The notes beneath the pieces are model-generated. The model was not told the DNA's origin and made no database searches. It worked only from the letters and a program-made list of their open reading frames with translations. Source: Alphaproteobacteria bacterium (GTDB taxonomy: Bacteria > Pseudomonadota > Alphaproteobacteria > Rhizobiales > Xanthobacteraceae). From it: a DNA stretch of 56,035 nucleotides. The stretch lies in assembly GCA_005885285.1 (NCBI GenBank), contig VAZG01000414.1, positions 1-56,035 of the forward strand, written 5' to 3'. The translations under genes were made by a program, and so were the position numbers. Shown here piece by piece: positions 36,101-44,880 of this stretch; position 1 is the stretch's first letter; each line of letters starts with the position of its first letter.

Positions 36101-36321
36101 TTGCGATGATCCCGCTGTCGCGCTCGGCGTTCTGGGGGCCGATGGCGATCACCATCATGGGCGGTTTGTTTGTTGCAACCTTCCTGACCTTGCTGTACCT
36201 GCCGGGCCTCTACGCCCTCTGGTTCCGCAAGAGCCTCGAGGAAAGCGGCGCGAGCCAACAGGCCGTTTCGGCGCCGCAACATCAAGAGCCGGCATTTCCG
36301 CTTGCTGAAGCTGCGGAATAA
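33190..36321 (+). CDS. RND-family efflux pump, inner-membrane transporter
   Basis: This 1043-aa protein starts at ATG 33190 after GGAGGG; TTG 33175 is less likely. It has twelve membrane segments and two large periplasmic loops, the standard RND plan. Marker segments are AMWPGATAAEMQMQVADPLE near the N-terminus, LGALIIALGLLVDDAIIAVEMM (fourth helix, with the proton-relay Asp pair) and LLGLIALAGMIMRNAVILVDQ near the tenth helix. It exports a lipophilic or drug-like compound by proton antiport; the substrate is unknown. The 820-aa ORF on the opposite strand is a shadow. Confidence 0.94.
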   Translation: MKRFNLSGWAVSHPTLILFLMIALGVAGFFSYQKLGRAEDPFFTVKVVNVSAMWPGATAAEMQMQVADPLEKKLQELPYFEKVQTYSKPGFTAMQVTFRDSTPPKEVPYLFYLLRKKLADAQGQLPAGLLGPIVNDEFSDVDSILYMMTGDGADYAQLKKAAEGLRQRLLKVPGVTKVDLYGTQDERIYVEFSHAKLATLGITPQALFDSLAKQNNVVPAGTVETSSQRVPLRVTGALDGVKAVAETPVESNGRVFRLGDIASITHGFVDPPSFVVRQEGKPALGIGVVTAKGANILELGKDVANATAEFMKAVPQGVNVDLIADQPKVVEHAVGEFVHSFIEALAIVLFVSFVALGWRTGIVVAASVPLVLAIVFIVMKTMSLDLHRITLGALIIALGLLVDDAIIAVEMMVVKMEQGWDRVRAASFAWESTAFPMLTGTLVTAAGFLPIGFANSAVGEYAGGIFWIVAIALVASWFVAVIFTPYIGVKLLPNIKVSHNHDPHAVYETRVYRTLRAMIRWCVDHRVKVVLATVGVFIASIVAFGHVQQQFFPLSERPELFLQLRLPEGTAFNVTEKSVKKAEELLKGDKDIATYTAYVGQGSPRFWLGLSPQLPNEAFAEIVIVAKDVEARERIKSKIENAAASGTLSEARVRVDRFNFGPPVGFPVQFRVIGPDPKTVREIAYKVRDVVKENPNVKDPQLDWNEQSPYLKLVVDQDRARALGLTPQDVSQALSMLISGAPVTTIRDGIEKVGVVARAVPSERLDLARVGDLTITSRNGVAVPLQQIAKIEYSHEEPIIWRRNRDMAITVRGDVVDGVQAPDVTNQIWPKLQEIRNHLEPAYRIEAGGAFEESAKGNASIFVLFPLMVIVMLTLLMIQLQSFSRLFLVFLTAPLGIVGASLGLNVASQPFGFVALLGLIALAGMIMRNAVILVDQIESDVSHGLTRKEAIVEATVRRARPVVLTALAAILAMIPLSRSAFWGPMAITIMGGLFVATFLTLLYLPGLYALWFRKSLEESGASQQAVSAPQHQEPAFPLAEAAE

Positions 36322-36339
36322 TTGAACATTGAGTAGGTC

Positions 36340-36960
36340 ATGACGCTGATTTCGGAACATGTCGAAACGGACACGCGGGAGCGGATCCTGGTGGTAGCGG
36401 AGCGTCTGTTTCGGCAGATCGGCTACCAAAAGACCACGGTCGCCGACATCGCCAAAGAGCTGCGCATGAGCCCAGCCAACGTGTATCGCTTTTTCGATTC
36501 GAAAAAGGCGATCAACGAGGGCGTCGCACGCGTCCTGATGGGCGGGGTCGAGGAGGTGGCGCATGATATCGCCGTCAAACCCGGCCCGGCGGCGGCCCGC
36601 CTGCGCGAGCTCATCACCACCATCAATCGCATGAATTCGGAGCGCTATGTCGGCGATTCCAAGCTGCACGAAATGGTCGAGATCGCGATGCAGCAGAGCT
36701 GGGAAGTATGCGCCGCCCACATGCAGACCATCACCGAGACCATTGCCGGCGTCATCGGGCAGGGCGTCGCCTCGGGCGAATTCGAGGCGCCCGACGTGCC
36801 GCTGGCGGCAATGTGCGTCTGCACCGGGATGATGCGGTTCTTCCACCCGCAAATGATCGCCCAATGCGCCAACAAGCCGGGACCGGCGCTCGATCAGATG
36901 ATCGATTTTGTGCTCGCGGGGCTTGCGCCGCGTGCTGGCGCGACAAGCAAGGCAAACTGA
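36340..36960 (+). CDS. TetR-family regulator of the RND operon
   Basis: This is a 206-aa protein with an N-terminal helix-turn-helix: RILVVAERLFRQIGYQKTTV followed by DIAKELRMSPANVYRFFDSKKAI. A C-terminal helical ligand domain follows. It is the third gene of the RND operon, 18 bp after the pump gene. TTGAACATTGA lies directly upstream, echoing the repeats in front of the operon. It probably represses the operon until the pump substrate binds. Confidence 0.9.
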   Translation: MTLISEHVETDTRERILVVAERLFRQIGYQKTTVADIAKELRMSPANVYRFFDSKKAINEGVARVLMGGVEEVAHDIAVKPGPAAARLRELITTINRMNSERYVGDSKLHEMVEIAMQQSWEVCAAHMQTITETIAGVIGQGVASGEFEAPDVPLAAMCVCTGMMRFFHPQMIAQCANKPGPALDQMIDFVLAGLAPRAGATSKAN

Positions 36961-36966
36961 GCTATT

Positions 36967-37081
36967 CGTCATTTGCGAGGAGCCAACGGGTCGCGAATGC
37001 GCGCCCGATGACAGGCTCCGCCACGAAGCAATCCAGCCTTCCTTCGTGGCTCTGGATTGGTTCGCCGCGCTCGCAATGACG
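36967..37081. repeat. Palindromic intergenic repeat A
   Basis: The ends are CGTCATTTGCGAG and CTCGCAATGACG, inverted copies with one extra T. Nested inner pairs are CCACGAAG/CTTCGTGG and AATCCAG/CTGGATT. It could fold as a long cruciform or hairpin. The sequence style matches palindromic repeats I have seen scattered through Bradyrhizobium genomes. It lies between the TetR gene and the flavin reductase gene. Confidence 0.75.
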
Positions 37082-37098
37082 AAATAGGAAGAACCATA

Positions 37099-37731
37099 AT
37101 GGACGTCAAAAGCTCAAAAGACCTGCATTATTACGAACCGAAGAACGGCCACGGCCTCAAGCACGATCCGTTCAACGCCATCGTCGCGCCGCGCCCGATC
37201 GGCTGGATTTCGTCACGCGGCGCCAACGGCAACGTCAACCTCGCGCCCTATAGTTTCTTCAACGGCTTCTGCTACGTGCCGCCGATCATCGGCTTCTCCT
37301 CGACTTCCTGGAAAGACAGCGTCGCCAACATCCAGGAGACGAAAGAGTTCGTGTGGAACCTCGCGACCATGGATCTCGCCCGGCAGATGAACGCGACCGC
37401 GGCGCACGCTGCGCGCGACGTCAGCGAATTCCAGCTCGCGGGACTGACCCCGCTCCCGGGCAGGCTCGTCAATGTGCCCAGGGTCGCGGAAAGCCCGGTG
37501 TCCTTCGAATGCAGGCTGACGCAGATCATTCAGTTGCAGGGCGCCGATGGTGCAAAGGCGCAGGCCTGGCTCACGCTGGGCGAGGTGGTCGCCGTCCATA
37601 TCGACAAGGCCATGATCAGGGACGGTGTGTACCAGACCGGACTCGCGCACCCGATCGTGCGAGCGGGGCGCAAGGGCGATTATTTCGAAATTAGACCCGA
37701 AAACATGTTCGAGATGGTGCGGCCGGATTGA
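37099..37731 (+). CDS. Flavin reductase-like FMN-binding protein
   Basis: This 210-aa protein starts MDVKSSKDLHYYEPKNGHGLKHD, with AGGAAG upstream. The FMN-binding split barrel is recognised by FNAIVAPRPIGWISSRGANGN, NLAPYSFFNGFCYVPPIIGF and KEFVWNLAT. Proteins of this group reduce flavins or bind FMN in redox modules. The ORF-track start at 37057 lies in the repeat. It stands between two palindromic repeats and may be its own transcription unit. Confidence 0.88.
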   Translation: MDVKSSKDLHYYEPKNGHGLKHDPFNAIVAPRPIGWISSRGANGNVNLAPYSFFNGFCYVPPIIGFSSTSWKDSVANIQETKEFVWNLATMDLARQMNATAAHAARDVSEFQLAGLTPLPGRLVNVPRVAESPVSFECRLTQIIQLQGADGAKAQAWLTLGEVVAVHIDKAMIRDGVYQTGLAHPIVRAGRKGDYFEIRPENMFEMVRPD

Positions 37732-37738
37732 TTTAATC

Positions 37739-37821
37739 GTAGCCCGGACGGAGCGAAGCGAAATCCGGGGCCATCTCACAGGCGGCGTGTCCCGGATTGC
37801 GCTTCGCTCCATCCGGGCTAC
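37739..37821. repeat. Palindromic intergenic repeat B
   Basis: GTAGCCCGGACGGAGCGAAG at the left end is an inverted copy (one mismatch) of CTTCGCTCCATCCGGGCTAC at the right end, with an inner ATCCGGG/CCCGGAT pair. It is a typical short mobile-looking palindromic element, between the flavin reductase and fadE. The rest of the 271-bp gap holds only the presumed fadE promoter. Confidence 0.8.
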
Positions 37822-38002
37822 AGGATTGACGTTTTCGGAACCGCCGCGGCATTTTGCCGTTACCGGTCACCGATCAATTTCGCTTTATTTTCACTGCGAA
37901 TTGCCGCCTGAATCTTTACGCTTTCCGCTAAAGTGGGTCGTCTTTTGGCATAACGAACGCCGGTATCGCGCTAGTTGCCTCCCAACTAAAGAGGACATCG
38001 CC

Positions 38003-40273
38003 ATGAGCTCCTTCCGCCGCGACTTCATCACCAAGCCGATCTTTTCCTGGGCACGCGGCGTATTGCCGCCGATGTCGGATACCGAGCGCGAGGCACTGGA
38101 GGCCGGCGACGTCTGGTGGGATGCCGATCTCTTTACCGGCAATCCCGACTGGTCGAAATTGCTCAGCTATGCACCGGCGACGCTGACGGCAGAAGAAAAC
38201 GCCTTCCTCAGCGGCCCGGTTGACGAGCTCTGCGCGATGCTCGACGACTGGAAGATCAATTGGGAATGGCGCGACCTGCCCCCCGAGGCCTGGGACTTCA
38301 TCAAGCGCCAAAAATTCTTCGGCATGATCATCCCCAAGGAATATGGCGGGCTCGGCTTCTCGCCGTATGCGCATTCCGAAGTGGTGCGCAAGCTTTCCAC
38401 GCGCTCGCTCACGGCCGCCGTCACGGTCATGGTGCCGAATTCGCTCGGGCCCGGCGAGTTGTTGATGCGGTTCGGCACCAGCGAGCAGCAACAGCGCTGG
38501 CTACCGCGCTTGGCTTCCGGCCAAGACATCCCCTGCTTCGGCCTCACCAGCCCCGAAGCCGGCTCCGATGCCGCCTCGATGATCGATACTGGCGTCATCT
38601 GCAAAGGCAATTTTGAAGGACGCGAGGTGCTCGGGCTCAAGCTGAACTGGCACAAGCGCTACATCACGCTCGGACCCGTCGCGACGCTGTTGGGCCTGGC
38701 CTTCAAGGCCTACGATCCGGATCATCTGGTCGGCCAACAGGAAGACCTCGGCATCACGGTGGCGCTGATTCCGACCCATCTTCCCGGCGTCCAGATCGGC
38801 CACCGCCATCTGCCGGCGATGCAGGTGTTCCAGAATGGCCCGAACTGGGGCCACGACGTGTTCATTCCGCTGGACTACATCATCGGCGGGCAAGCGCGGC
38901 TCGGTGAGGGCTGGAAAATGCTGATGACGGCGCTCGCCGCCGGTCGCGGCATTTCGCTGCCCTCGCTGTCGGCCGCGGGCGCCGCCTTCGCCGCACGCAC
39001 CACCGGTGCCTATGCCCGCATCCGCGAACAATTCGGCATCTCCATCGGCAAATTCGAGGGCATCGAGGAGCCGCTCGCGCGCATCGCGGCGACAGCCTAT
39101 CTGCTCGACGCGGCGCGGCGATTGACCTGCGCCGCGCTCAATCAGGGGCATCATCCGGCCGTCATCTCGGGCATCATGAAATTGCAGGCAACCGAGCGGA
39201 TGCGGACCGCGATCGACGATGCGATGGATATCCACGGCGGTAAGGCCGTGATCGACGGCCCGCAGAACTATATGGGCAGCCTTTATCGCTCGGTGCCGGT
39301 CGGCATCACAGTGGAAGGCGCCAACATCCTGACCCGCAATCTGATCGTGTTCGGGCAGGGCGCGATCCGCGCGCATCCTTATCTGCTGGAAGAGATGAAC
39401 GCGCTCGGCGACGATGACCAGGCGCGCGGCCTCGATGCCTTCGACACGGCATTCTGGAAACATGTCGTCCATAGCATCACCACGCTGTTCCGCGCCTGGG
39501 GTCGGAGCTGGACCGGCGGGATGTTTGCGCCCGCGCCCGACGCGGGAGACGCGACCAAATTCTATCGCCAGCTCTCACGTTACTCTTCTGCCTTCGCGCT
39601 GTGCGCCGACATGGCGCTGCTCACACTGGGCGGCGCGCTGAAGCGCAAGGAAATGCTGTCGGCACGGTTCGGCGACATCCTCTCCGAACTCTATCTGCTT
39701 TCCGCGGCGCTGAAACGCTGGCAGGACGAGGGCCGGCAGCAGAGCGACTTGGCCGCGCTCGAATGGTGCATGGCGCAGGGCTTCAAGACCATCGAGAACC
39801 GCTTTGCGGAAATATTGGCGAACCTGCCGAACCGGGTTGTCGCGGTGGTGCTGAAATTCCTGATCCAGCCGTTCGGTGCGCGACGCCTCGGTCCGTCCGA
39901 CCTTATCGTGCATCAATGCGCTCAGCTCGTGCTGGAGCCGGGGGCGGCACGCGACCGCCTGACACCGGATCTGTCGCATGTCGACGACGATCGCGGCCTC
40001 GCGCGGCTGGAAAAGGCATTTTTGCTGGTGGCCGGCAGTGAAGATACCGCAAAGAGAATGCGCGCCGCCCACATCCACGATGCGCAGGAGGCCGTGAAGA
40101 AAGGCGTCATAACTTCGGCCGAGGGCGATCAGCTTGCGGCGGCGCACGCGGCGGTCGCCAAGGTGATCGAGGTCGATGATTTCGCGCCGGAGGCGCTGTC
40201 GCCGATTTACAAGAAGCCGGACACCGTGCATCAGTTCTTCCAGGAGATTGGTGAGCAGAGGGCTGCGAGCTGA
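38003..40273 (+). CDS. fadE: Acyl-CoA dehydrogenase (FadE type)
   Basis: This 756-aa protein starts MSSFRRDFITKPIFSWARGVLP after GAGGACAT. The long FadE architecture is seen: acyl-CoA dehydrogenase core with PKEYGGLGFSPYAHSEVV, CFGLTSPEAGSDA (FAD/substrate contact), AARTTGAYARIREQFG and EGANILTRNLIVFGQGA, then a roughly 280-residue C-terminal extension as in FadE with DUF1974. It catalyses the first, FAD-dependent step of fatty acyl-CoA beta-oxidation. It begins a four-gene operon; its stop overlaps the thiolase start (TGATG). Confidence 0.94.
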   Translation: MSSFRRDFITKPIFSWARGVLPPMSDTEREALEAGDVWWDADLFTGNPDWSKLLSYAPATLTAEENAFLSGPVDELCAMLDDWKINWEWRDLPPEAWDFIKRQKFFGMIIPKEYGGLGFSPYAHSEVVRKLSTRSLTAAVTVMVPNSLGPGELLMRFGTSEQQQRWLPRLASGQDIPCFGLTSPEAGSDAASMIDTGVICKGNFEGREVLGLKLNWHKRYITLGPVATLLGLAFKAYDPDHLVGQQEDLGITVALIPTHLPGVQIGHRHLPAMQVFQNGPNWGHDVFIPLDYIIGGQARLGEGWKMLMTALAAGRGISLPSLSAAGAAFAARTTGAYARIREQFGISIGKFEGIEEPLARIAATAYLLDAARRLTCAALNQGHHPAVISGIMKLQATERMRTAIDDAMDIHGGKAVIDGPQNYMGSLYRSVPVGITVEGANILTRNLIVFGQGAIRAHPYLLEEMNALGDDDQARGLDAFDTAFWKHVVHSITTLFRAWGRSWTGGMFAPAPDAGDATKFYRQLSRYSSAFALCADMALLTLGGALKRKEMLSARFGDILSELYLLSAALKRWQDEGRQQSDLAALEWCMAQGFKTIENRFAEILANLPNRVVAVVLKFLIQPFGARRLGPSDLIVHQCAQLVLEPGAARDRLTPDLSHVDDDRGLARLEKAFLLVAGSEDTAKRMRAAHIHDAQEAVKKGVITSAEGDQLAAAHAAVAKVIEVDDFAPEALSPIYKKPDTVHQFFQEIGEQRAAS

Positions 40274-41556
40274 TGGCGCGACCGGTTTTCATTGTCGACG
40301 GCAGCCGGACGCCGTTCCTGAAAGCGCGTTCGGGTCCCGGACCATTCACCCCGGTCGACCTTGCCGTGCAATGCGGCCGGCCGCTCTTGGCGCGGCAGCC
40401 CTTCGCGCCCACCGCGTTCGACCAGGTGATCCTCGGCTGCGTCAACGTCATCGCGGACGAGATGAATCCGGCGCGCGTCGCGGCGCTGCGGCTCGGCATG
40501 GGCGAGGCGATGGTCGCTTTCACGATGCAGATCAATTGCGGCTCGGGCATGCAATCGATTGATACCGGCTATCGCTATATCCGCGAGGGCGTCTCCGACC
40601 TGATCCTAGCGGGCGGAGCGGAAGCTTTAAGTTACGCGCCGCTGGTCTGGCCCGCGCGCGGCGTGCGCTGGTTTGCGGGACTCGCCGGCGCCAAAGGTAT
40701 CGGCGCCAAGATCATGGCGGCGCTGAAAGCGCGCCCGGCCTACTTCAAGCCGATCATCGGGCTTGAGCGCGGGCTGACTGATCCGATCACTGAATTGAAC
40801 ATGGGTCAGACCGCCGAAGTGGTCGGGCACCTGTTCGGCATCACGCGCACACAATCGGACGCCTATGCGGCCGAAAGCCACAAGCGGCTCGCAAACGCGC
40901 AGTCGCAAGGTTTCCTCAAGGGCGAGGTCGAGACCGCGTTTTCGCGCGATGGTAATTTCTTTGATCACGACGACGGCGTGCGGCCGGACTCGACGCCGGA
41001 GACGCTGGCAAAACTGAAGCCGGTGTTCGAGCGTCCGTGGGGACAGGTCACGGCCGGCAATTCCTCGCAGATTACCGACGGCGCCTCCTGGGTGATCCTT
41101 GCGTCGGAAGATGCGATGGCGAAACATGGATTGAAGCCAAAGGCTGTCATCCTCGACAGCCAATGGTCGGCGCTCGATCCTTCCATCATGGGGCTCGGTC
41201 CGGTATTGTCGGCGACCGCGCTTCTCAAGCGCAATAGTCTCACGTTGCAGGACGTCGAGACCTGGGAATTGAACGAGGCCTTTGCGACGCAGGTGCTCGG
41301 TTGTCTCGCCGCCTGGAATGACGAAAAATTCTGCCGCGAAATTTTGGGCCTCGACGGCGCCGCCGGGCAAATCGACCACGCGAAACTCAACGTCGACGGC
41401 GGCGCGATCAGCCTCGGCCATCCCGTCGGCACCTCCGGCAATCGGATCGTGCTGCATCTTGTCAATGCGATGAAGCGGCTCGGCGCCAGGCGCGGCGTCG
41501 CCACCGAATGTATCGGCGGCGGGCTGGGCGGCGCGATGTTGATAGAGACGGTGTGA
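40273..41556 (+). CDS. fadI: Thiolase (acetyl-CoA acyltransferase, FadI/FadA type)
   Basis: This is a 427-aa protein with all three thiolase signatures: QINCGSGMQSIDTGYR with the nucleophile Cys (about residue 96), NVDGGAISLGHPVGTSGNR with the catalytic His, and CIGGGLGGAMLIE with the second Cys near the C-terminus. Length and the GLERGLTDP region suit the FadI branch. It cleaves 3-ketoacyl-CoA to acetyl-CoA in the last step of beta-oxidation. It overlaps fadE by 1 bp and lies 2 bp before the fadJ-like gene. Confidence 0.92.
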   Translation: MARPVFIVDGSRTPFLKARSGPGPFTPVDLAVQCGRPLLARQPFAPTAFDQVILGCVNVIADEMNPARVAALRLGMGEAMVAFTMQINCGSGMQSIDTGYRYIREGVSDLILAGGAEALSYAPLVWPARGVRWFAGLAGAKGIGAKIMAALKARPAYFKPIIGLERGLTDPITELNMGQTAEVVGHLFGITRTQSDAYAAESHKRLANAQSQGFLKGEVETAFSRDGNFFDHDDGVRPDSTPETLAKLKPVFERPWGQVTAGNSSQITDGASWVILASEDAMAKHGLKPKAVILDSQWSALDPSIMGLGPVLSATALLKRNSLTLQDVETWELNEAFATQVLGCLAAWNDEKFCREILGLDGAAGQIDHAKLNVDGGAISLGHPVGTSGNRIVLHLVNAMKRLGARRGVATECIGGGLGGAMLIETV

Positions 41557-41558
41557 TC

Positions 41559-43652
41559 ATGGATTCGAGGATCATGGACGTTCTCGCCGACCGCGTGCTC
41601 AGGCTTGGCCCGAAGCCTGAGCCGGGTGGGCCCTATCGCCATTTCAAGCTCACGCGTGATGCCGATGGCGTCGCCTGGCTGTTGTTCGATCGCGACGGCG
41701 CCAGCGCCAACACGCTGTCCGCCGAAGTGATCGAGGAACTCGACAAGGTCCTGGCCGCGCTCGAAACCGAGCGGCCGGCAGGCCTGGTGATCCGTTCCGC
41801 GAAAAAATCCGGATTCATCGCCGGTGCCGACGTCAACGAATTCCGCGGCGCCAGCGATTCCGGCCCGGCCGAGACGGCGATCGGCCGCGCGCATGCGGTG
41901 ATCGATCGGCTCGAGGCGTTGCGCGTTCCGAGCGTCGCGGTAATCCACGGCTTCTGCCTCGGCGGCGGCCTTGAAGTCGCGCTCGCCTGCCAGTCGCGCA
42001 TAGCGATCGACGGTGCGCGCTTCGGTTTCCCGGAAGTGATGCTCGGCCTGCATCCGGGCCTCGGCGGCACCGCGCGCTTCACGCAACTGATCAATCCGAT
42101 GCAGGCGATGACGTTGATGCTGACGGGGCGGACCATCGACGCGCGGCGAGCCAAGACGCTCGGGCTGGTCGATGCCGTGACCCAGGAGCGCCATGTCCTC
42201 AACGCCGCAAAGGACGCGATCTTCGGCCGGCTCGCGCGCGCACGCCCAGGGCTCGTGAACAACATCCTCAATTCCGGCCCGGTGCGGGGATTTCTGGCGT
42301 CGCGGATGCGCCGCGAGGCGGACAAAGCCGCGCCGCATGAACATTACCCGGCGCCTTTCGCGCTGATCGACCTCTGGGAAAAGCACGGCGGCGACAAGCC
42401 TGCGATGCTGAGGGCCGAAAAAGTCTCGTTCGGAAAACTAGTGGTGACGCCGACGGCGCAGAACCTGATCCGCGTGTTCTTCCTGCGCGAGCAGATGAAG
42501 AAGCTCGCTGGCGGCGGCAACAGGGTCGGGCATGTGCACGTCATCGGCGCCGGCGCCATGGGCGGCGACATCGCCGCCTGGTGCGCCAATCAGGGCATGC
42601 GCGTCACGCTTGCCGACATGAAGGCGGAGCCGATCGCCGGCGCGATGAAGCGCGCCGCTGAGCTGTTCGGCAAGATCATCCGCAAGCCGACCGAGGTCCG
42701 CGACGCGCTGGACCGGCTGATCCCGGACATGGAAGGCGAGGGCGTGCGCAACGCCGATCTGATCATCGAGGCGGTGCCGGAAAAGCTGGAATTGAAGCAG
42801 AAGGTCTATGCCTCGCTCGAGCCGAAGATGAAATCCGGCGCGATCCTCGCCACCAATACGTCGAGCATTCCGTTGCAGGATTTGCGCACCAGCGTGCAAA
42901 AGCCGGAGCGGCTGTTGGGCTTGCATTTCTTCAATCCGGTATCGCGATTGCAGCTGGTCGAGGTGGTCAGTCACGATGGCAGCGATCCGCAACTGTTGAA
43001 GGAGGCGCTCGCCTTTGTCGGCGCCATCGACCGATTGCCGTTGCCGGTCAAGAGTTCGCCGGGCTTTCTCGTCAACCGCGCGCTGACGCCTTACATGCTC
43101 GAAGCGATGGTGCTGCTCGACGAGAAGATCGACAAACGCGTCATCGACGCGGCGGCGGAAAATTTCGGCATGCCGATGGGCCCCATTGAGCTTGCAGACC
43201 AGGTCGGCCTCGATATCTGCCTCGACGTCGGTGACATGCTGCGCTCGAAATTCGGCGATGCTCTCCCGCCAACGCCCGCCTGGTTGCGCGAAAAAGTTGC
43301 GAACGGCGAGCTCGGCCGCAAGACCGGCAAGGGGTTTTACGCGTGGCGCGACGGCAAGGCGGACAAGACGCCGGGCCCGGCTTCGGCGCCGCCATCGCCG
43401 GAAATGACCGACCGGCTGATCCTGCCGATGTCGAATGTCTGTGTCGCGTGCTTGCGCGAAGGCATCGTCGACAACGCCGATGTGGTCGACGGCGCCATGA
43501 TCTTCGGCACCGGTTACGCGCCGTTTCGCGGCGGCCCGCTGAATTACGCGCGCACCCGCGGGGCTGACAATGTGGTGTCGGCGCTGCGGGCGCTGGCGGC
43601 CAAATTCGGCGGCCGGTTCACGCCCGATGCCGGCTGGGAGAATTTCAAGTGA
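41559..43652 (+). CDS. fadJ: Enoyl-CoA hydratase / 3-hydroxyacyl-CoA dehydrogenase (FadJ/FadB type)
   Basis: This 697-aa bifunctional protein has the hydratase domain first (SGFIAGADVNEF, IHGFCLGGGLEVALAC, FPEVMLGLHPGLGGTARF). The NAD-binding dehydrogenase domain begins near 325 (VHVIGAGAMGGDIAAWCANQG) with LATNTSSIPLQDL and LHFFNPVSRLQLVEVV; the C-terminal dehydrogenase repeats follow (MGPIELADQVGLDI). It carries out steps two and three of beta-oxidation. The ORF-track start at 41508 is inside the thiolase gene; ATG 41559 directly follows its TGA. Confidence 0.93.
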   Translation: MDSRIMDVLADRVLRLGPKPEPGGPYRHFKLTRDADGVAWLLFDRDGASANTLSAEVIEELDKVLAALETERPAGLVIRSAKKSGFIAGADVNEFRGASDSGPAETAIGRAHAVIDRLEALRVPSVAVIHGFCLGGGLEVALACQSRIAIDGARFGFPEVMLGLHPGLGGTARFTQLINPMQAMTLMLTGRTIDARRAKTLGLVDAVTQERHVLNAAKDAIFGRLARARPGLVNNILNSGPVRGFLASRMRREADKAAPHEHYPAPFALIDLWEKHGGDKPAMLRAEKVSFGKLVVTPTAQNLIRVFFLREQMKKLAGGGNRVGHVHVIGAGAMGGDIAAWCANQGMRVTLADMKAEPIAGAMKRAAELFGKIIRKPTEVRDALDRLIPDMEGEGVRNADLIIEAVPEKLELKQKVYASLEPKMKSGAILATNTSSIPLQDLRTSVQKPERLLGLHFFNPVSRLQLVEVVSHDGSDPQLLKEALAFVGAIDRLPLPVKSSPGFLVNRALTPYMLEAMVLLDEKIDKRVIDAAAENFGMPMGPIELADQVGLDICLDVGDMLRSKFGDALPPTPAWLREKVANGELGRKTGKGFYAWRDGKADKTPGPASAPPSPEMTDRLILPMSNVCVACLREGIVDNADVVDGAMIFGTGYAPFRGGPLNYARTRGADNVVSALRALAAKFGGRFTPDAGWENFK

Positions 43653-44089
43653 CAGACACGACCGATGCGCATGTGCACGCCCCGCTGAATACCGAGACCG
43701 AGCCGTGCGGCGATCTCTGCATCCGCACCCTGGCGATGCCGGCCGACACCAACGCCAACGGCGACATTTTCGGCGGCTGGCTATTGAGCCAGATGGATAT
43801 CGGCGGCGGCGTGTTCGCCTCCAAGATCGCGAAATCACGCACGGTGACGGTGGCGATCGAGGCGATGAATTTCAGGAAGCCCGTGTTCGTCGGCGATCTG
43901 GTTTCCGTGCATGCCACCCTGGTGCGGATCGGGAAGACCTCGATCACCGTCCACCTCGAAGCCTGGGTGCTGCGGCGCAAGGAGATGCGGTCGATCCTGG
44001 TGACCGACGGCAATTTCACCTATGTCTCGATCGACGATCGGGGCCGCCCGCAGGCGATCACGCAGGATCAGCCGCCGATGACGGCGTGA
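43649..44089 (+). CDS. Acyl-CoA thioesterase (YciA-type hotdog)
   Basis: This 146-aa protein has a GTG start overlapping the fadJ-like stop by 4 bp (GTGA). Hotdog-fold thioesterase motifs are present: MPADTNANGDIFGGWLLSQMD (with the Asn-Asp region used by YciA), TVTVAIEAMNFRKPVFVGDLV and VLRRKEMRSILVTDG. It releases fatty acids from acyl-CoA and may protect the CoA pool during beta-oxidation. It is the last gene of the operon. Confidence 0.92.
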   Translation: MTDTTDAHVHAPLNTETEPCGDLCIRTLAMPADTNANGDIFGGWLLSQMDIGGGVFASKIAKSRTVTVAIEAMNFRKPVFVGDLVSVHATLVRIGKTSITVHLEAWVLRRKEMRSILVTDGNFTYVSIDDRGRPQAITQDQPPMTA

Positions 44090-44102
44090 GCGTAACCGAA
44101 TT

Positions 44103-44501
44103 TCATGGCGCCACCCGCTCAAGGCTTACGTTGCACATGCCGTCGCAGCCGATCGCTTTTGATGTGGGCGGGGTCAGATCAATCTCGCGTCGCGGCCAAA
44201 ATCGGCGGTTCGGTCCCTTGTCTGCCACGGTACAGATCACGGATTTGCCGTTGGCAACATTGGTGACGCGAAGCCGCTGGCCAAGCGGTTCAAGCATGTG
44301 GGCGCAGACCAGGTCGCGATAGGGATGCAGCCGCTTGCCGTCGGACGCGATGGTGTCATCGAACTCCGAGGCGAGCCCGCTATAGGGCGGCGGCTTGATG
44401 CGCGTGAGCCAGAGGTCCTCGAATGTACCCGCAGCGAAGGCGCCGTGGCTGGCTGCAAACAGCGGCAACGCCGAAAGCGTGAATACAACACGGATACTCA
44501 T
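44103..44501 (-). CDS. Exported RlpA-like double-psi beta-barrel protein
   Basis: This 132-aa protein has a signal peptide (VVFTLSALPLFAASHGAFA). The barrel motifs of RlpA-like proteins follow in order: YSGLASEFDDTIASDGKRLHP, LGQRLRVTNVANGKSV, CTVADKGPNRRFW and REIDLTPPTSKAIG. Three cysteines could form a disulfide. RlpA relatives bind or cleave glycan strands lacking peptide stems; without a SPOR domain this short form is of uncertain activity. It ends 13 bp from the convergent thioesterase gene. Confidence 0.85.
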   Translation of the reverse strand: MSIRVVFTLSALPLFAASHGAFAAGTFEDLWLTRIKPPPYSGLASEFDDTIASDGKRLHPYRDLVCAHMLEPLGQRLRVTNVANGKSVICTVADKGPNRRFWPRREIDLTPPTSKAIGCDGMCNVSLERVAP

Positions 44502-44738
44502 GCCGGCGATTGTGAGTTCCGCTTATTGGCGAGATCGTGGCCGCTCGATGCCCATTTTCCGGCTGCCGCGAGGAGATCCGCGGCGCAATCGCGGTCAGCA
44601 AATGCGCGCGGCGGAGCGCCGGCAGCCGGCCGCCGTCTGAGATTCCCTGCGCACGTTTTCGCCGATACCGCAGCGCAAAATGAACTTTGTGGTCCAAGCG
44701 CCGTTATCGATGCCTCCTTCTTCACCAAGAGAAACCAC

Positions 44739-44876
44739 ATGAACTGGATCTATTGGGACACGGCGTGGTCGCTGTTCTTCAGCCTCGTTTGGTTCATGAC
44801 CATCACGCACTTTCCCGACGCGCAGATTGCGGATGCGCACTCGCGCGATGAAGGCTTCGGCGGCCGGAGCACCTGA
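44739..44876 (+). CDS. Possible small membrane protein
   Basis: A 45-aa ORF with one hydrophobic segment: MNWIYWDTAWSLFFSLVWFM, then THFPDAQIADAHSRDEGFGG. AAGAGAAA lies upstream as a weak ribosome site. The aromatic-rich span ending in a charged tail looks protein-like, but the ORF is short and has no family I recognise. Confidence 0.4.
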   Translation: MNWIYWDTAWSLFFSLVWFMTITHFPDAQIADAHSRDEGFGGRST

Positions 44877-44880
44877 TCGA

